Assembly (NCBI GenBank): GCA_958451705.1
Contig: CAUDRD010000041.1
Span: forward strand, 1 to 10,304
Source of the DNA: an uncultured Oscillospiraceae bacterium
GTDB taxonomy: Bacteria; Bacillota; Clostridia; Oscillospirales; Acutalibacteraceae
Direction of reading: 5' to 3'
Length of the DNA stretch: 10,304 nucleotides
The notes beneath the pieces are model-generated. The model made no database searches. It was given only the letters and a program-made list of their open reading frames with translations, and was not told where the DNA came from. The position numbers and the translations under genes were made by a program. Positions 1 to 7,616 of the stretch are shown here, in pieces; within the stretch, counting starts at the first letter, position 1; the number at the start of each line of letters is the position of its first letter.

Positions 1-2
1 AA

Positions 3-101
3 CCTCACATAAGGGATAAAAAGGAGCGGTACGGAGCACTTGCCAAAAGAGGAATAGAAAGCCTTGAAAAGGAGCTGGAAAGATATGAAAGTAATTGTTG
101 A
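3..101 (+). CDS. 3' end of an unidentified upstream gene (partial)
   Basis: This frame is open from the window edge to a TGA at 99-101 and encodes 32 residues. They read as a charged helix (for example KRGIESLEKELERYESNC at the end). The other two forward frames stop at bases 10-12 and 17-19. If real, the gene overlaps the plsX start by 17 bases, which fits the tight packing of the rest of the block, and its last codons hold the plsX ribosome-binding site. The fragment is too short to assign a family. It could instead be a chance open frame, with the true upstream gene ending at base 12 or 19. Confidence 0.45.
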   Translation, partial: PHIRDKKERYGALAKRGIESLEKELERYESNC

Positions 102-1095
102 TGCACTGGGCGGAGATAACGCTCCCCTTGAAATATTAAAGGGATGTCAAATGGCTGTAAATGAGCTGGGTGTTCAGATAGCTCTTGCAGGGGACGAAGA
201 AAAGATAAAAAAATGCGCCCAGGAAAACGGCATTTCTCTCGATAAGATGGAGTTTATTGGCGGCGGCGACGAAATGGATATGCACGCTGAGCCCACTACT
301 ATTCTTAAAGAGAACAGCGGCACCTCCATGGCGGCAGGCCTCAAAGCTCTCTCAGAGGGAAAAGGCGACGCCTTTGTTTCCGCCGGAAGCACCGGAGCCC
401 TTGCCGTAGGCGCTACATTTATAGTAAAAAGACTTAAAGGGGTTAAAAGACCCTGTATCGGCAGCGTTATGCCCTCTTCGGATAAGCCTTTTATGCTCCT
501 TGACTGCGGTGCAAATGCCGAGTGCCGTCCCGAAATGCTCAGATGCTTCGGAGTTATGGGCAGTACATATATGAAGCAGGTTATGAAAATGGAAAATCCC
601 AGAGTGGCCCTTGCAAATATCGGCACTGAGCCGGAAAAAGGCGGGGAGCTGCAAAGGGAAGCTTACGCTCTTCTTAAAGAGGAGAAAAGCTGTAATTTTA
701 TCGGCAACATTGAGGCGAGAGATATTCCTTTCGGCAAAGCCGACGTAGTTGTAGCCGACGGATTTACAGGCAATATGCTTCTTAAAATGTATGAAGGCGT
801 TGCCCTTGCCCTTATGAAGAATATAAAGGGTATATTCATGAAAAGCATAATAACAAAGCTTTCAGCACTTATGCTTAAAAGCGGACTTTCCGATTTTAAA
901 AAGAAAATGGATTATACCGAATACGGCGGAGCTGCCCTTTTAGGGGTAAGAAAGCCTGTAATAAAGGCTCACGGTTCCTCCAACGCAAAGGCGTTTAAAA
1001 ATGCCATAAGACAGGCTGTACTTTTTGCCGAAACGGGAGTAAACGAAAAAATAACTGAAGCTTTGGAAAAGAGCGCCGAAAAAGAAACTCTTTGA
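85..1095 (+). CDS. plsX: Phosphate acyltransferase PlsX
   Basis: PlsX makes acyl-phosphate from acyl-ACP and inorganic phosphate. PlsY then uses this acyl donor to begin glycerophospholipid synthesis; PlsX is a peripheral enzyme at the inner face of the membrane. The 336-residue product has the family length and opens with the typical MKVIVDALGGDNAP. Further family stretches are DAFVSAGSTGAL, LLDCGANAECRPE, NIGTEPEKG, GNIEARDIPFGKADVVVADGFTGN, the region ending DYTEYGGAALLGV, and VIKAHGSSNAKAFKNAIRQA. ATG at 85 is chosen because the protein starts there like its family and AAGGAG lies at 69-74, 10 bases upstream. A TTG at 64 would add seven residues foreign to the family. The next gene, rnc, begins 17 bases after the stop, with no acpP between them. 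I see no frameshift or missing motif. Confidence 0.96.
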   Translation: MKVIVDALGGDNAPLEILKGCQMAVNELGVQIALAGDEEKIKKCAQENGISLDKMEFIGGGDEMDMHAEPTTILKENSGTSMAAGLKALSEGKGDAFVSAGSTGALAVGATFIVKRLKGVKRPCIGSVMPSSDKPFMLLDCGANAECRPEMLRCFGVMGSTYMKQVMKMENPRVALANIGTEPEKGGELQREAYALLKEEKSCNFIGNIEARDIPFGKADVVVADGFTGNMLLKMYEGVALALMKNIKGIFMKSIITKLSALMLKSGLSDFKKKMDYTEYGGAALLGVRKPVIKAHGSSNAKAFKNAIRQAVLFAETGVNEKITEALEKSAEKETL

Positions 1096-1112
1096 AAAGA
1101 GGATGAAATGAT

Positions 1113-1790
1113 TTGAAGGATTTAAAACAGCTTGAAAATAAAATTGGATATAAATTTAAAAGCCTCACTATTTTAGAGGAGGCTTTAACCCACTCTTCCT
1201 ATGCAAACGAGAGGCATCATGGGGGAGTATGCCACGAGAGACTTGAGTTTTTAGGGGATTCCGTTCTGGGACTCATAAGCGCCGAATACTATTTTAAGCT
1301 TTTCGCCGCAAAGCCTGAGGGAGATCTTACAAAAATGAGAGCCGCCTCCGTATGCGAGGAATCCCTTTTTGGTTTTGCAAAGAGGATTTCCCTGGGAGAT
1401 TATCTTTTCCTTGGCAGAGGCGAAGAACACACAGGGGGCAGAGAGCGTCCCTCTATTTTAGCCGACGCCTTTGAGGCGGTAATTGCCGCAATCTATCTTG
1501 ACGGCGGATTTGAAAAGGCAAAGGATTTTGTGCTTCCCTTCCTTCTCAATCCCCCCGAAAAGGACGAGAGATTTAAAGATTATAAAACCACTCTTCAGGA
1601 GATTATTCAGCAGAATCCTGAAGAAAGACTTGAATATGTTCTTACAGGGGAAGAAGGTCCCGACCACGATAAACACTTTTTTGTTGAGGTAAGGCTTAAC
1701 AGCAACGTTATCGGTAAAGGTCAGGGCAGAAGCAAAAAGCACGCCGAACAGCAGGCGGCAAAAGAGGCTTTGGAGCTGATGGGATTTTGA
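1113..1790 (+). CDS. rnc: Ribonuclease III
   Basis: This is the double-strand-specific endoribonuclease that processes rRNA precursors and structured mRNAs in the cytoplasm and works as a dimer. The 225-residue product has the normal two-domain form. The catalytic domain carries the signature ERLEFLGDSVL at residues 42-52 and a second acidic site at SILADAFEAVIAA. By family alignment the metal ligands are Glu45, Asp49, Asp118 and Glu121. A double-stranded RNA-binding domain spans about residues 155-225 and ends with GKGQGRSKKHAEQQAAKEAL. The start is TTG at 1113: it gives the expected N-terminus, GAGG at 1099-1102 lies 10 bases upstream, and the nearby ATG triplets at 1103 and 1108 are out of frame. 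Its stop overlaps the next gene's start by four bases, suggesting coupled translation. Confidence 0.96.
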   Translation: MKDLKQLENKIGYKFKSLTILEEALTHSSYANERHHGGVCHERLEFLGDSVLGLISAEYYFKLFAAKPEGDLTKMRAASVCEESLFGFAKRISLGDYLFLGRGEEHTGGRERPSILADAFEAVIAAIYLDGGFEKAKDFVLPFLLNPPEKDERFKDYKTTLQEIIQQNPEERLEYVLTGEEGPDHDKHFFVEVRLNSNVIGKGQGRSKKHAEQQAAKEALELMGF

Positions 1791-2788
1791 AACACCACCG
1801 CAATATAGCTCTTTTTGTGCCCCATGAGGGCTGCCCTCATTGCTGTACCTTCTGTAATCAGAAAACTATTTCAGGCAGCAGTGGTAAACCCCATGCAGAG
1901 GATGTTGACGAAGCGATAAAAACCGCCCTTCAAACAGGGGGAAAGGGAGGTCAGCTTGCCTTTTTCGGCGGAAGCTTTACCGCCATAGAAAGGGAGTATA
2001 TGCTGGAGCTTTTAAAGGCTGCAAAAAAGCATATAGACCTTGGGAACATTGATTCCGTGAGAATATCCACCCGTCCCGACGCAATCGACAATGAGATAAT
2101 AGATATATTAAAGGAATACGGCGTTTCTTCCGTAGAGCTTGGAGCTCAGAGTATGGATGACGAGGTGCTCTTAATGAACAGAAGAGGCCATACGTCACAG
2201 GATGTTGTAAAGGCTTCCCGTATGATAAAGGATGCAGGCATGGAGCTGGGGCTTCAGATGATGACGGGGCTTTACGGCGATACAAAGGAAAAAGCTCTGG
2301 AAACGGGAAGAAAAATTGCCGCTTTGTCCCCCGATACCGTAAGGATTTATCCCACCATTGTAATAGAGGGCACTGAGCTTGCACGCCTTATGAAAAAAAG
2401 CCAATATATTCCACAGTCAATAGATGAAGCTGTGGAAATCTGCGCCTCACTTCTCCTTATGTTCCATGAGAAAAACATTAACGTCATTCGCTGCGGACTT
2501 CATTCCGGCGGCGGAGTTGATGAAGGGTATTTAGGCGGGCCGTGGCACCCGGCTTTTAAGGAGCTGTGTCAGAGCAGGATATATTTAGATAAGGCTCTGG
2601 AAGCTGTAAAAGGCGAAAAGGGAAAATATATTTTCCGTGTAAAACCGTCCGCTCTTTCGCAGATGATGGGACAGAAAAAGAGCAATATAGCAGTGCTGAG
2701 GGAAAATGGCATATTCCCAGAAATAGTGCCCGACCCCACAGTTTCGGAATATACAGTTACAGCAGAGAAAATAACAGAGGAATGTTGA
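1787..2788 (+). CDS. Radical SAM protein, Elp3-like family
   Basis: Predicted iron-sulfur enzyme that would cleave S-adenosylmethionine to a radical; its substrate is not known from the sequence. The 333-residue product has the radical SAM cysteine motif CX3CX2C (Cys16, Cys20, Cys23, with an extra Cys19). Other family stretches are FFGGSFT (59-65), RISTRPD (92-98), VELGAQSMDD (116-125), NRRGHT (131-136) and RIYPTIVIEGTEL (186-198). A C-terminal region containing GGPWHPAFKELCQSRIYLDKA-type residues (about 250-270) fits the radical SAM C-terminal domain of this group. Unlike true Elp3 tRNA-modifying enzymes, it has no room for a GNAT acetyltransferase domain. It starts at TTG 1787, overlapping the rnc stop by four bases, with GGAG at 1772-1775. 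The gene commonly lies between rnc and smc in Clostridia, but that position does not reveal its job. Confidence 0.88.
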   Translation: MKHHRNIALFVPHEGCPHCCTFCNQKTISGSSGKPHAEDVDEAIKTALQTGGKGGQLAFFGGSFTAIEREYMLELLKAAKKHIDLGNIDSVRISTRPDAIDNEIIDILKEYGVSSVELGAQSMDDEVLLMNRRGHTSQDVVKASRMIKDAGMELGLQMMTGLYGDTKEKALETGRKIAALSPDTVRIYPTIVIEGTELARLMKKSQYIPQSIDEAVEICASLLLMFHEKNINVIRCGLHSGGGVDEGYLGGPWHPAFKELCQSRIYLDKALEAVKGEKGKYIFRVKPSALSQMMGQKKSNIAVLRENGIFPEIVPDPTVSEYTVTAEKITEEC

Positions 2789-2792
2789 AAGT

Positions 2793-5700
2793 ATGATTTT
2801 AAAGGCATTGGAAATGCAGGGCTTTAAGTCCTTCCCCGATAAAACAGTGCTGAATTTTGAAAAGGGAATAACTGCCGTTGTAGGCCCAAACGGAAGCGGA
2901 ATGAGCATTATTTCCGATGCCGTAAGGTGGGTCTTAGGCGAGCAGTCCACAAAGAACCTGAGAGGTTCAAAAATGGAGGACGTTATTTTTAACGGAACTC
3001 TTTCGAGAAAAAAACAGGGCTATGCAGAAGTTACCCTCCGTATGGATAATACCGACCGTTCACTTTCAGTTGACACGGACGAGGTGAGCGTTACAAGAAG
3101 ATATTACCGCTCAGGCGAAAGCGAATACAGAATAAACGGACAGGTTTCAAGGCTCCGTGACGTTAATGAGCTGTTTATGGATACTGGTCTCGGCCGTGAC
3201 GGCTATTCCCTTGTGGGACAGGGTAAAATAGCCGATATGATCTCTTCAAAGTCTGGGGAAAGACGAGAGATGTTTGAAGAGGCGGCGGGAATTTCCCATT
3301 ACCGTTACCGCCGTGCAGATGCTCAGCGAAGACTTTCACAGGCTGAGGAAAATCTTGTAAGACTCCGTGATATTCTTGCGGAGCTGGAGAGCCGTGTAGG
3401 TCCCCTTAAAGTACAGAGCGAAAAGGCGGAAAAATTTCTCGTCCTTGCAGGTGAGAAAAAAGAGCTGGAAATAGGTCTTTGGCTCAGTATTATAAATAAG
3501 CACAAAGAAAAATTAAGAGGACAGGAGCATAAAATAACCATTGCTCAGTCACAGTATGCCGACGCTGAAAAAGAGCTTGAGGCGACGGAAGCGGAAATTG
3601 ACTCCATTGCCGAAAAGACGAGGGAACTTACCGTAAAACTTGACGAAATCCGCCGCATGAGCGCACAGCAGGAGGAAGAGGCGGCGAGAGTTGACGGACA
3701 GATTGCCGTTGAGGAAAACACCCTTCTCCATAACGGCGAAACTATAGACAGAATAAAGAGAGATATTGAATCCGCAAGAGATGTAAGCAAAAACATCGAC
3801 GAAGAAATTGAAAAAATAAACGGTGAAATCGAAGCTCTTCAAAGGGACGCAGAAGTAAAGAAAAAGCTTCTTGACGAAAAAGATGCCGAAATTCAGGCTC
3901 TGCGCCTTGAAAGCGGCGAGCTAAGTGCCGAAAGTGCAGCGGTTTCAGCTGAAGCCGCCGCTAAAACCGCAAAGCTTGGCGATAAAAGAGTTGAATTTTC
4001 AACCCTTAAATCCTCCCTGGACGAAATTGAAGCGAGAGTTGAGACGATCAACAATACTTTTTCTTCAAGAGAGGATACTATTAAACTCCTTACCGAAAGA
4101 AAAGAGCAGTGCCGCAAAGACCTTGAAGAAGTAAGGGAGCAGGCGGAAAGCTTACAAAACGCTGCAAAGGGCTATGAACTCAGGGCGGCAAAGCGCAGGG
4201 AAAAGGCAGAAAAAATCAAAAAAGAGTATGAGGATATGGGAATCCTCGTTAAAAATAAGCAGTCAAGAGCCAATATGCTCCGTGAACTGGAAAAGAACAT
4301 GGAGGGCTATTCGGGTTCAGTTAAAATCGTTATGCGTGAGGTCAGAAGAGGCACCTTAAGAGGAATCCACGGCGCACTTTCTCAGCTTATTAAAGTTGAG
4401 CCGAAGTATTCCGCAGCGGTGGAAACCGCTTTAGGCGCTGCAATTCAGAATATCGTCACCGATAACGAAGCAGCAGCTAAAAGGGCAATCGAGTTTTTGA
4501 AGCAGTCAAAGGCGGGACGTGCAACATTCCTGCCCCTTACCGCCATCAAAGGCAGAACTCTTAACGAAAGCGGACTTGAGGACTCTTTAGGCTTTGTAGA
4601 TATAGCTTCAAACCTTGTCTCCTGCGATAATGCTTACAGGGAGATAATAACCGCACAGCTTGGCAGAACGGCAGTAGTTGAGGATATGGACTGCGCTATT
4701 TCAATGGCAAAGAGATATTCCTACCGTTTCCGCATAGTCACCCTTGACGGACAGGTTATAAACGCAGGCGGCTCCATGACCGGTGGTTCCCGTGTTCAGA
4801 CAGGGGGAATTTTAAGCCGAGGCAATGAGATTGAAGCTCTTGCCGCAGAGTGCGAAAGACTTGAAAAAAGCCTCCTTGCAAAGCGAAACGAATACGCCGA
4901 AGCTCATCAGGAGCTTTCCCAGTGCGAAGCGGAGCTTTCCGGAACAAAGGCGGACCTTCTCAGAACTCAGGAGGAGGTTATCCGTAAAGAGAGCGACTTG
5001 AAGCTTGTTACAGGCCAGCTTGACGTTGCCGCCGAATCCATGGACGAGCTTTCCGCTGAGAAGGAAAGAGCGCTTCTGAGAGCAGAGGAGATAAGAAAAC
5101 AGGCTGAAAGTATAATAGAAGAGGTAAACGCTCTTAATGCCGAAACTCAGGCTCTTAAAGAAAAGGGCGAGAAAATTGCAGATAAGAATCAGGAGCTTTC
5201 CGAAAAAATAGAGAATACGAGACGAGAGAAAAACGAAACGGAACTTGAGCTTCTCTCCGCTCAGAAAGACTATCAGGCAAAGCTCATGAGCATTCAGCAG
5301 CTTAAAGAGCGAAGAGACGGCCAGGGCGGAAGAGAGCAGGAGCTTTTAAGTGAGATTAAAGAAATCGAAAACCGCAGCGAAGAGACAAAGAAGATTATCG
5401 AAGAGCTTAAAGTAAAGGCTCAGAATCTCCGTAAGGACAGTGACGGCTCAAAGGATTCCGTTGATAAAATAATAGAAGAGAGAAACTCCTTTGAAGCGAG
5501 AAGCTCACAGCTGAGAATACTCGAGCGTACAAAGACTGCGGAAAGAGAAAAAATCAGCGGAGAGCTTGCAAGGCTGGAAGAACAGAAAGCCTCAATGCTC
5601 CGTGAAAACGATGAAACCATAGCAAAGCTCTATGACGAATATCAGCTTACCCGTCACGAGGCGGAAAGACAGTATGAAGCGGTTTCCGACGCTTCAAAGG

Positions 5701-6362
5701 CTCAGAGAAGGCTGGGAGAAATCAAAAGCTCAATCAGAGCCCTGGGCAGCGTTAACGTCGCCGCAATTGAGGAATACAAAGAGGTATCAGAGCGCTATGA
5801 GTTTATGAACACTCAGATAACCGATATAGAAAAATCAAGGGACGAGCTTTACAGGCTCATTGAAGACCTCACAAAGAAAATGGCCGTTCAGTTTATGGAG
5901 CAGTTTAACAAGATAAACGAGCATTTCGGCAAAACCTTTGCGGAGCTTTTCGGAGGCGGTAAAGCGTCTTTGGAGCTTGAAGACCCGTCAAATATTCTCG
6001 AATGCGCCATTAACATAAACGTACAGCCTCCCGGAAAAGCTATTCAGAACATAGACCTGCTTTCCGGCGGCGAAAAGGGACTTGCTGCTATTTCAATGCT
6101 TTTTGCAATACTTAAGGTTACCCCCGCTCCATTCTGTATTTTCGATGAGGTTGAAGCGGCTCTCGACGATGTTAACGTTACGAGATATGCACAGTATGTC
6201 CGCCGAATGACTGAGAACACACAGTTTATCCTTATCACTCACCGAAGAGGTACAATGGAAGAGGCAGACGTTCTTTACGGCGTTACAATGCAGGAAAAAG
6301 GCGTTTCAAAGCTTCTTGAACTTAAAACGGCGGAAATGGCGGGCAGCCTTGGCCTTAACTGA
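2793..6362 (+). CDS. smc: Chromosome segregation ATPase SMC with altered Walker A motif
   Basis: SMC forms, with ScpA and ScpB, the bacterial condensin that extrudes DNA loops and helps separate new chromosomes. The 1189-residue product has the full plan: N-terminal ATPase half (about 1-160), coiled coil (about 170-500), hinge (about 525-670, ending in GGSMTGGS), returning coiled coil (about 680-1030), and C-terminal ATPase half. The latter has LSGGEKGLAAI from Leu1090, Walker B FCIFDEVEAALDD with Asp1118 and Glu1119, and the H-loop LITHRRGTME. The odd point is the P-loop. It reads GPNGSGMSII at 31-40, where the family has GPNGSGKSNI, so the nucleotide-binding lysine at 37 is Met (ATG, 2901-2903) and Asn39 is Ile (ATT, 2907-2909). 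No stop or frameshift accompanies this. ATG 2793 lies four bases after the previous stop, with AGAGG at 2776-2780. The identity is certain; ATPase competence is doubtful. Confidence 0.96.
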   Translation: MILKALEMQGFKSFPDKTVLNFEKGITAVVGPNGSGMSIISDAVRWVLGEQSTKNLRGSKMEDVIFNGTLSRKKQGYAEVTLRMDNTDRSLSVDTDEVSVTRRYYRSGESEYRINGQVSRLRDVNELFMDTGLGRDGYSLVGQGKIADMISSKSGERREMFEEAAGISHYRYRRADAQRRLSQAEENLVRLRDILAELESRVGPLKVQSEKAEKFLVLAGEKKELEIGLWLSIINKHKEKLRGQEHKITIAQSQYADAEKELEATEAEIDSIAEKTRELTVKLDEIRRMSAQQEEEAARVDGQIAVEENTLLHNGETIDRIKRDIESARDVSKNIDEEIEKINGEIEALQRDAEVKKKLLDEKDAEIQALRLESGELSAESAAVSAEAAAKTAKLGDKRVEFSTLKSSLDEIEARVETINNTFSSREDTIKLLTERKEQCRKDLEEVREQAESLQNAAKGYELRAAKRREKAEKIKKEYEDMGILVKNKQSRANMLRELEKNMEGYSGSVKIVMREVRRGTLRGIHGALSQLIKVEPKYSAAVETALGAAIQNIVTDNEAAAKRAIEFLKQSKAGRATFLPLTAIKGRTLNESGLEDSLGFVDIASNLVSCDNAYREIITAQLGRTAVVEDMDCAISMAKRYSYRFRIVTLDGQVINAGGSMTGGSRVQTGGILSRGNEIEALAAECERLEKSLLAKRNEYAEAHQELSQCEAELSGTKADLLRTQEEVIRKESDLKLVTGQLDVAAESMDELSAEKERALLRAEEIRKQAESIIEEVNALNAETQALKEKGEKIADKNQELSEKIENTRREKNETELELLSAQKDYQAKLMSIQQLKERRDGQGGREQELLSEIKEIENRSEETKKIIEELKVKAQNLRKDSDGSKDSVDKIIEERNSFEARSSQLRILERTKTAEREKISGELARLEEQKASMLRENDETIAKLYDEYQLTRHEAERQYEAVSDASKAQRRLGEIKSSIRALGSVNVAAIEEYKEVSERYEFMNTQITDIEKSRDELYRLIEDLTKKMAVQFMEQFNKINEHFGKTFAELFGGGKASLELEDPSNILECAININVQPPGKAIQNIDLLSGGEKGLAAISMLFAILKVTPAPFCIFDEVEAALDDVNVTRYAQYVRRMTENTQFILITHRRGTMEEADVLYGVTMQEKGVSKLLELKTAEMAGSLGLN

Positions 6363-6389
6363 TTACCAAACCGAAAGGGATGAAATAAA

Positions 6390-7616
6390 ATGGGACTTTT
6401 CAAAAAAATCAATTCAGGTCTTAAAAAGACCCGTGAAAGTATGTCCGGAGCCATCAGCAGTATGCTGGGAGGCTATTCGGAAATTGATGACGAGCTTTAT
6501 GAAGAGCTCGAAGAAATTCTCGTTATGGGCGACGTTGGAGTTAAAACCGCTCAAGATATAACGCAGGAGCTGAGAAAGCGAGTTCAGAAAAAGAATATTA
6601 AGAAGCCCGAAAAGGTCAAGGAGCTTATTCAGGAGATTGTCGCCGATATGCTCAGAGGCGGCGAAGAGCTGGAGCTTGAAACAATCCCCTCGGTTATACT
6701 TGTAATAGGCGTAAACGGAGCGGGCAAAACTACCACCATAGGCAAAATGGCAGCCCTTTTTAAATCCCAGGGGAAAAAGGTCATTTTAGGCGCAGCGGAT
6801 ACTTTCCGTGCCGCAGCTATAGAGCAGCTGGAAGTATGGGCAGAGCGTGCCGGAGTGGATATAATTAAGCACAAAGAGGGAGCCGACCCGGCGGCAGTTG
6901 TATTTGACACTGTCTGCGCCGGTAAGGCAAGAGAAGCGGATATAATTATCTGCGACACTGCCGGAAGGCTTCACAATAAGAAGAACCTTATGGATGAGCT
7001 TGCAAAAATCTATAAGGTCATAGACAGAGAAATGCCCTATTCCGACCGTGAGGTGCTTCTGGTTCTCGATGCCACAACGGGACAGAACGCCGTAAATCAG
7101 GCGAGAGAATTTAAAAATGTTGCCGATATAACGGGAATAATCCTTACAAAGCTTGACGGAACCGCAAGAGGCGGCGTTGTGCTGGCAATTAAGAATGATT
7201 TAGGAATACCTGTAAAATTCATCGGTGTCGGTGAAAAAATAGACGATCTTCAGCCCTTTAGCCCCGAGGCGTTTGCAAAGGGACTTTTCGAGGCTATGCC
7301 GGAAAACGAAGAGGAGGATGAAAATGAAGAAGCGGGACAGAAAGATGATAGCGAAAATCTGGAACTCACTGAACCAGAACACGGAGAGGACACATCCTCT
7401 TCTGATGCCCAAGAAGCCCAAGGAGATAACGGTGTGGACCTTTCTGGGGAATCCGACCAGGAACCGCAGGCCGAAGAAGCTGAAGAAGTGGCAGTAAATT
7501 CCCAAGAGGAAGAAAACGGCGAATCCGACTCAGAGGAAGCTGAGAAAGAGGAGCAAAATGAAAAAGAAGAAAAGAAGAGGAGGGGTTTCCGTGGACTTTT
7601 TAATCGCAACTCATAA
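6390..7616 (+). CDS. ftsY: Signal recognition particle receptor FtsY with long acidic C-terminal tail
   Basis: FtsY is the membrane-associated GTPase that docks Ffh-ribosome complexes and hands nascent membrane proteins to the translocon. The N domain covers about residues 1-95, starting with MGLFKKINSGLKKTR, a basic amphipathic segment suited to lipid contact. The NG GTPase motifs are complete: G1 GVNGAGKT (107-114), DTFRAAA (137-143), DTAGR (189-193), TKLD (253-256) and GVGEKIDDL (279-287). FtsY normally ends soon after the PFSPEAFAKGLF helix, here at residue 300. This protein runs on for about 105 residues: a low-complexity tail with roughly 40 Glu/Asp in residues 303-396, then a basic end KKRRGFRGLFNRNS. 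Many FtsY proteins carry an acidic region at the N-terminus instead. ATG 6390 follows the smc stop by 27 bases, with AAAGGGA at 6374-6380. The 3' end overlaps rdgB by 26 bases. Confidence 0.95.
   Translation: MGLFKKINSGLKKTRESMSGAISSMLGGYSEIDDELYEELEEILVMGDVGVKTAQDITQELRKRVQKKNIKKPEKVKELIQEIVADMLRGGEELELETIPSVILVIGVNGAGKTTTIGKMAALFKSQGKKVILGAADTFRAAAIEQLEVWAERAGVDIIKHKEGADPAAVVFDTVCAGKAREADIIICDTAGRLHNKKNLMDELAKIYKVIDREMPYSDREVLLVLDATTGQNAVNQAREFKNVADITGIILTKLDGTARGGVVLAIKNDLGIPVKFIGVGEKIDDLQPFSPEAFAKGLFEAMPENEEEDENEEAGQKDDSENLELTEPEHGEDTSSSDAQEAQGDNGVDLSGESDQEPQAEEAEEVAVNSQEEENGESDSEEAEKEEQNEKEEKKRRGFRGLFNRNS
7578..7583 (+). promoter_or_regulatory. Ribosome-binding site of rdgB inside the ftsY coding end
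   Basis: A perfect AGGAGG lies seven bases before GTG 7591. It decides the rdgB start in favour of that GTG over the in-frame ATG at 7558, which would add an 11-residue Lys/Arg-rich leader absent from the family. In the ftsY frame the same six bases are two consecutive AGG arginine codons in the basic C-terminal end of FtsY. Confidence 0.85.

Noticed and set aside
64..84. TTG 64 as the plsX start
   Set aside because: The added residues do not belong to the family, and the AAGGAG at 69-74 fits ATG 85.
174..654. Long open frames on the minus strand opposite plsX (150 and 100 codons)
   Set aside because: They lie wholly inside a clear plsX gene, resemble no family and have no plausible ribosome-binding site; they are shadows of the plsX codon bias.
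2793..6362. smc as a pseudogene because of the Walker A change
   Set aside because: The frame is intact over 1189 codons with hinge, coiled coils and other head motifs kept, so it is listed as a coding gene with an altered motif.
7558..7590. ATG 7558 as the rdgB start, giving a basic MKKKKRRGG leader
   Set aside because: The leader is foreign to the family, and the perfect AGGAGG at 7578-7583 lies after this ATG and is well spaced for GTG 7591.
7200..7609. Minus-strand open frames opposite the FtsY tail, one very Ser-rich
   Set aside because: The Ser/Phe richness is the complement of the Glu/Lys codons in the FtsY tail, so it reflects low complexity and not a gene.
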